The notes beneath the pieces are model-generated. The model worked only from the letters and a program-made list of their open reading frames with translations. It had not been told where the DNA came from and searched no databases. A stretch of DNA of 64,000 nt from Pseudovibrio exalbescens (GTDB lineage: Bacteria > Pseudomonadota > Alphaproteobacteria > Rhizobiales > Stappiaceae), in assembly GCF_028737195.1 (NCBI RefSeq), contig NZ_JAQZAJ010000007.1, positions 1 to 64,000 of the forward strand, given 5' to 3'. The stretch's first letter is position 1. Each line of letters begins with the position of its first letter. A program made the position numbers and the translations under genes. This document shows positions 44,171 to 52,930 of the stretch, one piece after another.

Positions 44171-46054
44171 ATGGCAGCTGACAAACCAAAGACCGGAGAC
44201 ACCGGTAGCGGCAGCTCCACAAATCGATCTGCGGGCGCACGTCCATCAGGGCGGCGGCCAGCGCGGAAGAATGTGACCATTGATCTGGAAGCTAAAGAGG
44301 TGAAGGCCTCTCTTGCAGAAGAGCAGGAGGCAAAGGCGGAAGCTGCCAAGGCCGCTGAGGCAGCGAAGGAAGCCGCAAACCCTGCCAAGGACAAGGCTGC
44401 TGAGGCAAAGCCAGAAGCGCCGAAGCCGGAAGCCGCAAAGGCGGACCCTACAAAAAAGCCTGAGGAAGCTACCAAGCCTGCCGCCGCTGCCAAGGCGGCA
44501 GAGCCGGAGAAGAAGAGCGGTGATGGCCCCTTGAAGGGGGCAGCCGAGAAAGCGGCGGAACCGACCAAGCCCGATGCCAGCGCCTCCACTGCTGGTGCCA
44601 AAACGGGCGCGGACAAGCCAAAAGAAGCTGCTGCGCCAAAGGCGAACGACAAGAAGCCAGAGGACAGCAAGACCGCAGACAAGCCAAAGCAGGCCGCCCC
44701 GGCGGGTGCTGTGGCAAACGCAAGCGCCAGCCAAAAGCAGAGCGGAGCCGGATTGGGCTCGCTTATCGCGGCCGGTGTGATTGGCGGTCTTGTGGTGCTG
44801 GGCGGCGGATATGGCCTGCAGCAGATGGGCGTGCTCTCGTTGGCCTCGCAGCAGCAGGAAGAGCAGCAGACAGCGCTTCAGCAGCTCGTTGCTGCCTCGC
44901 AGGACCGTGTTGAAACGCTTGAACAGCAGATTTCCGACCTGAGAGCATCGGTGACGGCAGCGCCTGCGCAAGATCTGTTTGACGAGTTGCGCGAACGTGT
45001 TGCCAGCGCGGAGGAAAGTGCCAGCGCCAGCTTTGACCAGATGCGCGACATCTTGGGGGCGACCTATGACACGCAGGTTCAGGAACTGGCCAAGGGTGTT
45101 GAGGAACTGCGTGGCTTTGTGAATGAGGGTGCAGCCGGAGATGGTGCTGCAGTTTCCAGCTTGCGGGCCACACTGGAAGAGGTTCAGGCGCAGATCGCCG
45201 CGTTGAGCGAGGCTGGGCAGGGGGCCTCTGAAGAAGCGTTGGAGGCCGTGAAGGCACAGGTTGCGACCTTGCAGGAACAGGCTGCGCAGCTTCAGGAAGA
45301 AGCCGGGTCATTGGCCCAGTTGCCGGAGACAGTGCGCTCTCAGCAGCAACTGGTGACCTCTTTGGAAACGCGCATTGCCCAGACTGCGGCCAACCTGCAA
45401 GCGCAGGTTCAGACACAGGCTGAAACAAGAGTGCAAATGGATGCGCTGGTGAGCCAGCTGCAGAGCCTTTCAGACACGGTGACGGCTCAGCTGGACCGTT
45501 TGGAGCAGCGCGTGGGGGATGCGAGTGCGCAGGAGCGGGCCGCCCGTGCCATTGCGATTGCTTCACTGCAGGCGGCCGTCGAGGGCGGGCGTCCTTATGC
45601 GACAGAGCTAAGCGCGGTGGAAGCGGTGATGACCGGCGATAAAAGCCAGCTTGCCCCGCTCAAGGAATATGCGTCTTCTGGCATTCCGACACGCAGCCAG
45701 TTGATTGCCCGCTTCGGCGGTGCAGCCCGCGCCATGAGTGCTGCGGACGTGACCAGCCAGAGTGAAGGCGTGGTAGACCGGCTGATGAACAGTGCCCAGT
45801 CTCTCGTTTCCATTCGCACGCCGGGGGACAATGAGGGCACCACACCGCGGGATCGGTTGGGGTCGATGGAAGCTCGTGTGGCTTCCGGTGACCTGGAAGG
45901 GGCACTGGCCGCTTATGACCAACTGCCAGAACCGGTCAAAGCGGCGGGCGCTACATGGGCCGGTCAGGTTCGCGCCCGGTTGCAGGCCGATGCTCTGGTG
46001 GCGAAGGTTACCGACGAAGTTCTGAAATCCCTTGCTGCGGCAAGCCAACAATAA
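44171..46054 (+). CDS. Mic60/mitofilin family inner-membrane protein
   Basis: This protein of about 627 residues has a low-complexity Lys/Ala/Glu/Pro-rich cytoplasmic N-terminus (about 10-190), one membrane helix (about 197-218, GLGSLIAAGVIGGLVVLGGG), a long periplasmic coiled coil (about 225-480), and a C-terminal mitofilin signature (about 540-625, ALAAYDQLPEPVKAAGATWA). Alphaproteobacterial Mic60 homologues beside hem genes are described in the literature as ancestors of mitochondrial cristae organisers. The start at 44171 follows GGAGGATG. The upstream codon at 44117 lacks such a site. It sits where enterobacteria have hemX. Confidence 0.85.
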   Translation: MAADKPKTGDTGSGSSTNRSAGARPSGRRPARKNVTIDLEAKEVKASLAEEQEAKAEAAKAAEAAKEAANPAKDKAAEAKPEAPKPEAAKADPTKKPEEATKPAAAAKAAEPEKKSGDGPLKGAAEKAAEPTKPDASASTAGAKTGADKPKEAAAPKANDKKPEDSKTADKPKQAAPAGAVANASASQKQSGAGLGSLIAAGVIGGLVVLGGGYGLQQMGVLSLASQQQEEQQTALQQLVAASQDRVETLEQQISDLRASVTAAPAQDLFDELRERVASAEESASASFDQMRDILGATYDTQVQELAKGVEELRGFVNEGAAGDGAAVSSLRATLEEVQAQIAALSEAGQGASEEALEAVKAQVATLQEQAAQLQEEAGSLAQLPETVRSQQQLVTSLETRIAQTAANLQAQVQTQAETRVQMDALVSQLQSLSDTVTAQLDRLEQRVGDASAQERAARAIAIASLQAAVEGGRPYATELSAVEAVMTGDKSQLAPLKEYASSGIPTRSQLIARFGGAARAMSAADVTSQSEGVVDRLMNSAQSLVSIRTPGDNEGTTPRDRLGSMEARVASGDLEGALAAYDQLPEPVKAAGATWAGQVRARLQADALVAKVTDEVLKSLAAASQQ

Positions 46055-46072
46055 CCGGAAGGATCCAACGGC

Positions 46073-47920
46073 ATGATCCGCGTACTGTTCTTTTTCGCTG
46101 TTGTCTTCCTGCTCGCGTTGGGCGGCGCGTGGATTGCTGACCGCCCGGGCATCGTGACACTGGACTGGGAAGGCTACCGCATTCAGGCCAGCCTGTTGAC
46201 CACGTTGGTGGCGCTGGGCGTGTTGCTGGCGGTGACCGTGGTCGTCTGGGGCCTGATGCGCCTGATCTGGAAGTTCCCAAGCCTGACTGGCCGTTTCATG
46301 CAGCGGCGGCGCAAGGATCGTGGATTTGATGCCTTGTCCAAAGGGTTGCTGGCGTTAGGCGCGGGCGATGCCATGGCGGCGCGCAAGCACGGCTTGCAGG
46401 CAGACAAGCTGTTGAAGGGCGATGAGCCCGCTGCCAAGCTGCTTTTGGCCCAAGCTGCGCAGATGTTTGGTGACCATGCGGACAGCCGCAAGCGGTTTGA
46501 GGCCATGCTGGAAGACCCTCGCGCCAAAGCCGTTGGCCTGCATGGGTTGTTCATTGAAGCAGAGCGTCAGCAAGAGCCTGTGGCCGCCCGCCACTTTGCG
46601 CAGGAGGCCTCTGCTCTGGTTCCGGGCCTGAAGTGGGCCGGCAAGGCGGTGCTGGGCTATCAAGCGGTTTCTGGAGACTGGGAAGCGGCAATTTCCAGCC
46701 TGAACCGGAACTACACCGGCAAGCTGATCGACAAGAAGACCTATCGCCGCCACAAGGCTGTTCTGCTCACGGCGCGCGCGCTTGAGCTGGAAAGCCAGGA
46801 TCCGGATCGCGCCCGTACACTGGCCGTGGAGGCGCATGGTCTGGCACCTGATCTGGTGCCTGCCGCGCTCGTGGCGTCTCGGCTGCAATCCCGTCGTGGG
46901 GACATCCGCAAGGCGTCCAAGACCATTGAAGCGACCTGGAAGCTGGCACCGCATCCTGACCTTGCCGATGCATATGCCCATGTGCGGCCGGGCGATTCCA
47001 TTCTCGACCGCTTGAACCGGGTCAAGCACCTTGCCAATTTGCGTGCGCACTCTGGTGAAGGCGCGCTGGCGGTTGCCATTGCGGCGATGGACGCGCGCGA
47101 CTTTGATGAAGCGCGTGCCCAGCTGAAGAAGGTTCTGCGCTCAGAGCCAACGCAGCGTGCATTCTTGCTGATGGCCGATCTGGAAGAGATGGAATATGGC
47201 GATCAAGGCCGGGTGCGTGAATGGATGGGCCGCGCGGTGCGTGCGCCTCAAGACAAGGTCTGGATTGCCGATGGCATGATTTCCGCGCATTGGGCACCGG
47301 TATCGCCCAAGACCGGGCGTCTGGATGCCTATGAGTGGAAGCAGCCTGAAACCAATGAGGAAGACCGGCCGACCCTTGAGCCTTTGGAGGATGCGCTGTT
47401 TGAGCCGCCAGTGCTGGCGGCCCCAGCCGCCGCCGCCGGGGGCGCTGCTGCCGCGACAGCTGCCGAGCCGATGACTGCCGAGCCGATGACTGCCGAGGCT
47501 GAGACTGTGGTAGAGGCGGCTCCCGTTTCCCGCGAGGCGGATGAGGCCGAGCTGGTGAGTGAGCCGGAGCCAGCAAAGGCTGAGGCAGCCAAGCCCGAAC
47601 CGGTGAAGCCTGCCGAGCCCGAGACTGCGGCCAAGGCCGCACAGGCCACGTCAAAGCCCGATGTGAGTTCCAAGCCCGCGGTGAAGGCAGATGCGCCGAT
47701 CCCGGATGAGCCTGCAACCGCTGAGGCCGATCTGGTGATCATTCCTGATGCTCATCAGCCCCCAGTTGAAGGCGAAGAGGCAAAGCAAAAGGCTCCGCAG
47801 ATGAAGGACGGCAAGCTGGTGGAGTTTCCGCTTTCTCATCTGCCGGATGACCCGGGCCCAGACGGCGAAGAAGATCTTGAGGCGCCTAAACCAAAGGGCG
47901 TGAAGGTCTACGACGCATGA
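46073..47920 (+). CDS. hemY: HemY family protein with long acidic C-terminal tail
   Basis: This 615-residue inner-membrane protein of the HemY family, named for its place in haem operons, has two N-terminal helices (about 5-22 and 40-65), a helical TPR-like region (about 80-410), and a C-terminal tail (about 440-600) that is rich in Ala, Glu, Pro and Lys and poorly conserved. In the tail, MTAEP is duplicated by a 15-base tandem repeat at about 47463-47500. The biochemical role is unknown. It follows the Mic60 gene by 18 bases and is closed by a hairpin terminator. Confidence 0.9.
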   Translation: MIRVLFFFAVVFLLALGGAWIADRPGIVTLDWEGYRIQASLLTTLVALGVLLAVTVVVWGLMRLIWKFPSLTGRFMQRRRKDRGFDALSKGLLALGAGDAMAARKHGLQADKLLKGDEPAAKLLLAQAAQMFGDHADSRKRFEAMLEDPRAKAVGLHGLFIEAERQQEPVAARHFAQEASALVPGLKWAGKAVLGYQAVSGDWEAAISSLNRNYTGKLIDKKTYRRHKAVLLTARALELESQDPDRARTLAVEAHGLAPDLVPAALVASRLQSRRGDIRKASKTIEATWKLAPHPDLADAYAHVRPGDSILDRLNRVKHLANLRAHSGEGALAVAIAAMDARDFDEARAQLKKVLRSEPTQRAFLLMADLEEMEYGDQGRVREWMGRAVRAPQDKVWIADGMISAHWAPVSPKTGRLDAYEWKQPETNEEDRPTLEPLEDALFEPPVLAAPAAAAGGAAAATAAEPMTAEPMTAEAETVVEAAPVSREADEAELVSEPEPAKAEAAKPEPVKPAEPETAAKAAQATSKPDVSSKPAVKADAPIPDEPATAEADLVIIPDAHQPPVEGEEAKQKAPQMKDGKLVEFPLSHLPDDPGPDGEEDLEAPKPKGVKVYDA

Positions 47921-47929
47921 CAGAAAAAG

Positions 47930-47966
47930 ACGCCGCGTTGAGGTCTCCTCGCGCGGCGTTGTTTAT
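47930..47966 (+). terminator. Terminator of the hemC-hemY operon
   Basis: ACGCCGCG...GAGG pairs with CCTC...CGCGGCGT around a short loop, followed by TGTTT. Confidence 0.75.
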
Positions 47967-48005
47967 TGCTGGTGGATGACTGCAGGGTTTAGCGAAAATC
48001 CCCTC

Positions 48006-48034
48006 TTGCATCTTTAAGGGGGCTTGGGTATCAA
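48006..48034 (+). promoter_or_regulatory. Candidate promoter of tRNA-Thr
   Basis: TTGCAT (48006-48011) and TATCAA (48029-48034) with 17-base spacing, about 45 bases before the tRNA. Confidence 0.4.
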
Positions 48035-48078
48035 GCTCGAACTTACCCGCGTCCGTTGATTTGATCCGGACATGGAAA

Positions 48079-48154
48079 GCCGCTGTAGCTCAGTTGGTAG
48101 AGCACGTCATTCGTAATGATGGGGTCGTAGGTTCGAGTCCTATCAGCGGCACCA
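48079..48154 (+). tRNA. tRNA-Thr (anticodon CGU)
   Basis: A complete cloverleaf of 76 bases: acceptor GCCGCTG/CAGCGGC, D arm GCTC/GAGC, anticodon stem CGTCA/TGATG with loop TTCGTAA (anticodon CGT, reading ACG), T arm with GGTTCGAGTCC, and an encoded CCA end (48152-48154). Confidence 0.97.
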
Positions 48155-48380
48155 GTCACTTCAAAAACTTGCATAAGCTTCGCAAGATTGCCCTTCAGGA
48201 AGTGACGTATACCCCGACATCCTTTTGCACCGCAATTGCAGCGCGGTTCTCTTGGGGCCTTTCCCTGAGCTGAGGGGCCTGCGCTTTTCGCTGAGGTTGT
48301 TTTCAGGGATGTGTTCTCGGGGTTTGAGGGGGGAGGCCGGTTCCGTAATCATGTAGTGAATCTTCGGGGGATTCCAGTCA
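48155..48380. other. Spacer after tRNA-Thr
   Basis: No gene, integrase-type site duplication or clear regulatory element is seen. Confidence 0.5.
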
Positions 48381-49214
48381 ATGGTTCGGTGTGGTCAGGT
48401 GCTTCAGGTGTTGAAGGGCGTCGCTGTGGCGCTCGTGCTGCTGTGCCTCGCTGGTCCTGTTCAGGCCGCGGATCTGGCCGATGGGTACGAACTCGACACG
48501 TTCCCTGAAAAGAAGAGATTTGCTGTGGTTCCGTACTTTTGGGCACCGTTTTTCAATGGGTCCATGACGGTCAACAACCAGCGCGTGGAGTTCAACGGCA
48601 TTAATGTGCTTGAGCTGATTTCCGACGGGGAACTGAGCTTTCCACCCTTCGTGTTGGCTGGGGAGTGGAGCCATGGGCCGTGGGGCGTGATGCTGGACAC
48701 GACCATTTTGGGGCTCGAGTTTGCCCGCGATGATTTCAACCTGCGCTCCGGGCCTGTGTCGTTGGCGGCTGGATTGGACTATGACTATGTGCTTTCTCAC
48801 GCAAATCTGAATTACGACTTCTTTGAGAGGACCAGTGCCAATTGGCACACTGTTTTTGAAGGGCATTTGGGGCTGCGCTACACGTACTACCGTGCCGCTC
48901 TGAATGTTTCCATCGGCCCACTTGAACGCGATTTCGACGAAACACTGACCTGGGTGGACGGCATTGTGGGTGCGCGTCTGTCCGGCGCGCATGTGGATGG
49001 CTGGAACTATCGCCTTTACGCAGATATCGGCACGGGCGGCGCGGACATCAGTGCGCAAGGCCTGGCGGTGCTCGGAAAGCAGTGGCAGTTTGACCGGTTC
49101 GATCTGGAGGTGTTTGGCGGTTACCGAGCGCTCTATCAGGATTGGTCCAGCGGCAACGACGCCGTGGATTTGACAAGTCATGGGCCTTTGGCGGGACTGC
49201 GCTTCACTTTCTAG
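48381..49214 (+). CDS. Predicted outer-membrane beta-barrel protein, hypothetical
   Basis: This 277-residue exported protein has a signal peptide (about 1-29, cleavage near VQAA|DL). The mature part is made of alternating amphipathic strands with aromatic residues (VPYFWAPFFNG, HLGLRYTYYRAALNVS, WNYRLYADIGTGGADIS) and ends in a C-terminal phenylalanine (LAGLRFTF), the classic outer-membrane insertion signal. Its layout resembles small porin-like or OmpW-like barrels, but I do not recognise a named family. Function unknown. Confidence 0.75.
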   Translation: MVRCGQVLQVLKGVAVALVLLCLAGPVQAADLADGYELDTFPEKKRFAVVPYFWAPFFNGSMTVNNQRVEFNGINVLELISDGELSFPPFVLAGEWSHGPWGVMLDTTILGLEFARDDFNLRSGPVSLAAGLDYDYVLSHANLNYDFFERTSANWHTVFEGHLGLRYTYYRAALNVSIGPLERDFDETLTWVDGIVGARLSGAHVDGWNYRLYADIGTGGADISAQGLAVLGKQWQFDRFDLEVFGGYRALYQDWSSGNDAVDLTSHGPLAGLRFTF

Positions 49215-49389
49215 CGTAACGTCAAGCAGGGGAGAACAGGGAGGCTCTGAGGGACGAGTAGGCAGGGTGAAAGGCGCGGTGCAGATGAGCGCTGTTATGG
49301 GCTGCTGTGGCACCACGTTTCGACAGGTGCTGTGCTGCCCTTGTGGTTGGATTGCGTGCGGCTCCACAGGTGCGGGCGCAGCGCTAGCT

Positions 49390-49449
49390 CATGTGCATGT
49401 GCATTTACATCTGCATGTGTCGGTGCATCTGCATATGCATGTGCGCGTG
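49390..49449. repeat. Degenerate hexamer repeat (CATGTG/CATCTG)
   Basis: About ten degenerate six-base units, largely alternating purine and pyrimidine, could adopt Z-DNA. In one plus-strand frame it reads as His-Val/His-Leu alternation, and on the minus strand as His-Met type alternation. Confidence 0.8.
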
Positions 49450-49494
49450 AAGGCAGAGGCCAGTCACGGTTCCGGTTTGCGGGCGGTTTGTTTG

Positions 49495-49532
49495 AAAGAA
49501 AAACCGGCAGCCGCTTGATGCGAACTGCCGGT
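49495..49532 (-). terminator. Terminator of the nagA operon
   Basis: ACCGGCAG (49503-49510) pairs exactly with CTGCCGGT (49525-49532). On the minus strand TTTTTCTTTC follows. Confidence 0.85.
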
Positions 49533-49637
49533 GAAGGTGCGAACTGAGTCGCAAGGGAGGTATGTGTTCTTGTGCCCTTTCGGGCAACCCGGAGCGCTCT
49601 GGGGGACGTTCCGGGGTGGGAGCTTGAAATACTTTTT

Positions 49638-50807
49638 TCAGTCCTTGGACCAAACGGAATTGCCTGCCACGTAGGTCTCTAGTGGCTCGACATCGTCGTT
49701 GATGATGGCAAAGTCTGCCGCGTAACCAGGTGCGATGCGGCCATACTTCTTTTCCAGACCAATAAAGCTTGCTGGATAAAGCGAGGCCATGCGCAAGGCT
49801 TCGTCCAGCGGCACATCCAGCATGGTGACGCAATTGCGCAGGGCGCTCGCCATATCGATGTCCGCCCCGGCAAGGGTGCCATCGGCCGTTGTGAGGCGTC
49901 CGTCGCGGCGGTAGATCGTCTGTCCGTAAAGAATGAAGGTCTTTGCGTCGGTGCCAACGGGCGGCATGGCGTCCGTCACAAGGAAGATGCGGCCTTGTGG
50001 TTTGGCTGCAAGCATCACCTTCATTAGTCCGGCATGAACGTGGATGCCATCGGCGATGAGGCCGCAATAGGTGTCGCGGGTGGACAGCGCCGCTGCAACG
50101 GGGCCCGGTGCGCGGTTCTGGATCGGCGGCATGGCATTGCCCAAATGGGTAAAGCCTGTCACGCCGTTGCGGGTTGCCTCTACCGTACGTTCATAGCTGG
50201 CGGCAGTGTGGCCCGCAGAAAGCACGACGCCGTTTGACGCCAGTTGCGCCAATGCCTCGTCTGCCACATTTTCTGGCGCAACGGTCAGAAGGATGCGTGC
50301 GTCATTCTTGTCCAGATCCTTGGCCAGATTGCTGATCAAATCGAGATCGTCCTGATCTGGCTGGCGGATGTAATCAGGATTGTGAACGCCCTTGCGCTCC
50401 ACGCTGATGAACGGGCCTTCAATATGGACGCCCAGAACACCGCTGTTTTCTGCCGCGATCGCTTCACCCGTGGCAGAGCATGCGGCTTCCAGTGCTTCCT
50501 TGCTGTCGGTGATCAGGGTTGGCAGAACGCCTGTGACACCATGGGGGCGCACGGCTTCGGCGATGCGCCGCGCGGCGTCTGCGGTTGGCGTTTCGTTAAA
50601 GAGAACGCCGCCCGCGCCATTGACCTGAAGATCGAGAAAGCCCGGCACGATGATGGCGTCCGGTGAGAAGCGGATAATCTCCGCTCCTTCTGGTGTGGCG
50701 GTGGCTGGCAGCAAGGCTTCGACCTTGCCATCTGCCAGTAAAATACCCGTGTCGTTCAAGAAGCGGTCGCCATTGAAAACGCGGGCTTCTGTAAGGAAGC
50801 GTCTCAT
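49638..50807 (-). CDS. nagA: N-acetylglucosamine-6-phosphate deacetylase
   Basis: This 389-residue amidohydrolase-fold enzyme releases acetate from GlcNAc-6-phosphate. It has FLDLQVNGAGGVLFN (about 57-71), the metal-binding glutamate in VHIEGPFIS (about 128), histidines in SAGHTAASYERT and FTHLGNAMPP (about 197 and 219), and the catalytic aspartate in LVTDAMPPVGTD (about 277). It starts within the last bases of the upstream SIS-domain gene (TGATG), so they are coupled. It is the last gene of the minus-strand nag operon. Confidence 0.95.
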   Translation of the reverse strand: MRRFLTEARVFNGDRFLNDTGILLADGKVEALLPATATPEGAEIIRFSPDAIIVPGFLDLQVNGAGGVLFNETPTADAARRIAEAVRPHGVTGVLPTLITDSKEALEAACSATGEAIAAENSGVLGVHIEGPFISVERKGVHNPDYIRQPDQDDLDLISNLAKDLDKNDARILLTVAPENVADEALAQLASNGVVLSAGHTAASYERTVEATRNGVTGFTHLGNAMPPIQNRAPGPVAAALSTRDTYCGLIADGIHVHAGLMKVMLAAKPQGRIFLVTDAMPPVGTDAKTFILYGQTIYRRDGRLTTADGTLAGADIDMASALRNCVTMLDVPLDEALRMASLYPASFIGLEKKYGRIAPGYAADFAIINDDVEPLETYVAGNSVWSKD

Positions 50808-51844
50808 CAGCGTGTCTCCGTGACTTTGCGCAGGTTCGGTGGGTTGTCAGGGTCGATGCCGCGGCTTACTGCAAGATGCTGGACGGCAACATAAAAGCTG
50901 AGCAGCTGAGTGAGCGGCTGGATGACAGGCTGAAGACCCGGAACCGTTGGCAGCCGTGTTGTGTTCGGAGCATCGATCGCGGAAAGCACTGTGCCTTCCA
51001 GCTCGGTGATCCGAGCAATGGTATCGCGAATGGTCTGGGCCGCTTCGTCTTCCTGACCCAATGCGAGAACCGGTAGACCGGTGCCTGCCAGACCCAGCGG
51101 GCCGTGAATGACTTCTGCTGCGCTGAATGCCTCCGCATGAATGCGAGAAGTTTCCTTCAGTTTCAGCGCTGTTTCAAGTGCCGCGCCGAAGCTGAGGCCG
51201 CGGCCGAGCACGAACATGTTGCGGGTGTCCTGCAATTGCTGCAGGTACGGCCACCAATCCAGCTTGGTTGCGGCTTCAAATGCGTCCGGCAGCTGGGCGA
51301 CGGCTTCGTTGAGGTCTTTGTCGTCTGTCCACTTGGCAACAAGGTTCAAGAAGGCAGAGCAAGACAGAAGGTAAGACTTTGTTGCGGCAACGCTTTTTTC
51401 TGGACCCGCGCACAGCGGCAAGGCGACATCTGCCAGCTCGTTCAACGGCGCGGTTTCATCGTTGACGAGGCCAACAATGGTCGCGCCCTGATCCTTCGCC
51501 ATTTCAGTGAGGCGCAGGAGGTCTGGGCTGCGGCCGGATTGGGAGACGGCGATGAAAAGGGAATCGGTGAGATCCAGCTTCCGATCGTAAACAGATGCGA
51601 TGCTCATGCCAACGGAGGCAACGGCGCGGCCTGCAAAGTTCTCAATCAGCGTCTTGCCATACATGGAGGCGTGGTCAGAGCTGCCTCGGGCACAGGTGAC
51701 AACGAAACGCGGTGGCTTGGTGCGCAGGCGCGCGGCAAGGTCATTCAGAACTTCAGCGTTCTTTTCGAACTGAACGCGGACGCGTGCAGGCGTCTCCAAC
51801 GCCTCCCGGCCCAGTGCGGTCCGTTCTGCTTGGGTCAAGGTCAT
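50807..51844 (-). CDS. SIS-domain glucosamine-6-phosphate deaminase (NagB-II type)
   Basis: This 345-residue protein resembles the isomerase half of GlmS, with two SIS domains (about 35-175 and 195-330), but lacks the N-terminal glutaminase domain. Such proteins beside nagA act as alternative glucosamine-6-phosphate deaminases (NagB-II). Motifs seen are FVVTCARGSSDHASMYGKTL (about 48-67), ISQSGRSPDLL-like AVSQSGRSPDLLRL (about 100) and the C-terminal LAVSRGIDPDNPPNLRKVTE typical of GlmS relatives. No classical nagB is present in the window. Confidence 0.88.
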   Translation of the reverse strand: MTLTQAERTALGREALETPARVRVQFEKNAEVLNDLAARLRTKPPRFVVTCARGSSDHASMYGKTLIENFAGRAVASVGMSIASVYDRKLDLTDSLFIAVSQSGRSPDLLRLTEMAKDQGATIVGLVNDETAPLNELADVALPLCAGPEKSVAATKSYLLSCSAFLNLVAKWTDDKDLNEAVAQLPDAFEAATKLDWWPYLQQLQDTRNMFVLGRGLSFGAALETALKLKETSRIHAEAFSAAEVIHGPLGLAGTGLPVLALGQEDEAAQTIRDTIARITELEGTVLSAIDAPNTTRLPTVPGLQPVIQPLTQLLSFYVAVQHLAVSRGIDPDNPPNLRKVTETR

Positions 51845-51867
51845 AACAAAGCCTTTCCTGACTGGTG

Positions 51868-52629
51868 CTACGTCAGTGTTAATTCAACAACGAAGTCATA
51901 GGCATCGCCTCTGTAATGAGAGGCGACGAACTCGAGCGGTGTGCCGTTTTCAAGGAAAGTACGGCGCTCGATGTAAAGTGCTGGCGCGCCTTCTGGCAGT
52001 TCCAGTTGGCGAGCAAGGTCTGGTATCAACCGAACGGCGCTCAAGCGTTGAAGGGCGCGATGGGGTGCGTGACCCAAATTCCGCAGGTGCTGGTACAGTG
52101 ATCCGTCAAAGGCAAAAGGATCCGGGAGAAACTTTGTTGGCACCACGCTGAGCTCTATGGCCAGTGGAGTGGTGTCTGCCAAACGCAGGCGGTTGAGGCG
52201 TACAACCTCTTCTCTCGGTCGCAAGTTGAGGGCAAGAGCTTCTTCAGGGGTTGCATGGGAAATCGACCGGCCAAGCCAAACCGTTCCAGACTGCAGTCCC
52301 CGTGAGGACATGTCTTCGGTGAAACTGGTCAGGGCTGACAGGCGCTGCTCCACATGCGGGCTGTTATTGATGAACCAGCCGGAGCCCTGGCGTTTGTTCA
52401 GCAATCCCTCGGCTGTCAGCGAAGACAGAGCCTTGCGCACTGTGACGCGGGAAACACCAAAGGTCTCGGCCAATTCACGTTCGCCCGGAAGCGCGTTGTA
52501 CTCAGCCAGCTTTCCGCTGGTGATCTGATTCCGCAGATGCTTTGCAAGCTGCAGGTACAACGGCAAAGGCAGACTTGGCGACAGCTCGATTGGCTCGATG
52601 CCTGAAGCCTCTGGCGCATTAATAGACAT
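51868..52629 (-). CDS. nagR: GntR/HutC family regulator of amino-sugar genes
   Basis: This 253-residue repressor has an N-terminal winged helix (about 20-90, with YLQLAKHLRNQITSGKLAEY and FGVSRVTVRKALSSLTAEG) and a C-terminal UTRA effector domain (about 110-245), which in NagR/NagQ relatives binds GlcNAc-6-phosphate or a related sugar phosphate. ATG 52629 is chosen. The open frame extends upstream into the operator region. It is the first gene of the nagR-nagB-II-nagA operon and is divergent from murQ. The repeated TTGGTAT sites between them are probable targets. Confidence 0.9.
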   Translation of the reverse strand: MSINAPEASGIEPIELSPSLPLPLYLQLAKHLRNQITSGKLAEYNALPGERELAETFGVSRVTVRKALSSLTAEGLLNKRQGSGWFINNSPHVEQRLSALTSFTEDMSSRGLQSGTVWLGRSISHATPEEALALNLRPREEVVRLNRLRLADTTPLAIELSVVPTKFLPDPFAFDGSLYQHLRNLGHAPHRALQRLSAVRLIPDLARQLELPEGAPALYIERRTFLENGTPLEFVASHYRGDAYDFVVELTLT

Positions 52630-52665
52630 GGTGAACTCCCAAGTTCCATGAGAACGACTAAAGCA

Positions 52666-52683
52666 TACCAATACCGTACCAAT
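52666..52683. promoter_or_regulatory. Operator-like direct repeat near nagR
   Basis: TACCAAT at 52666-52672 and again at 52677-52683, exactly 11 bp apart (one helical turn), 37 bases before the nagR start. Confidence 0.6.
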
Positions 52684-52745
52684 TTGCAAGGGATGTTTTT
52701 GATTGGTCTCTCAACATGTTAATTTTGAGGTAAGGATTACTGCGA

Positions 52746-52850
52746 ATTGGTGTAATATATAAATAGCAAAAACAAGTAGTTACAAAAATTGGTATGCATG
52801 GTGATATCCAAGATCGGCTCTCTGGTATTAAATTGGTATTAAAAATTGGT
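52746..52850. promoter_or_regulatory. Operator-like sites near murQ
   Basis: TTGGT-type half sites occur at 52746-52752 (ATTGGTG), 52788-52794 (ATTGGTA), 52822-52828 (CTGGTAT), 52833-52839 (TTGGTAT, 11 bp on) and 52846-52850 (TTGGT). Orientation is opposite to the nagR-proximal pair. Confidence 0.55.
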
Positions 52851-52930
52851 TGCGTCCGGATTGTGTCATCGGTATGTTCATATGCAGTCCAATATAGCTC
52901 CAATTGGAGTTTCGTGCGCTGGGAGGACAC

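Larger units (their letters stand above)
49215..49637. other. Intergenic region with simple repeat and nagA terminator
   Basis: No gene is called. It contains the CATGTG/CATCTG tract at 49390-49449 and the nagA terminator at 49495-49532. Short open frames across it encode His-X repeats and are probably by-products of the tract. Confidence 0.6.
52630..52930. other. Divergent nag/mur control region
   Basis: These 301 AT-rich bases separate nagR and murQ. Eight TTGGTAT-like half sites are seen in two clusters, one near each start (described separately). No gene is present. Confidence 0.7.

Noticed and set aside
49405-50067. Minus-strand frame with alternating His-Met residues
   Set aside because: Most of it is antisense-strand out-of-frame nagA sequence plus the hexamer tract. 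There is no independent support.
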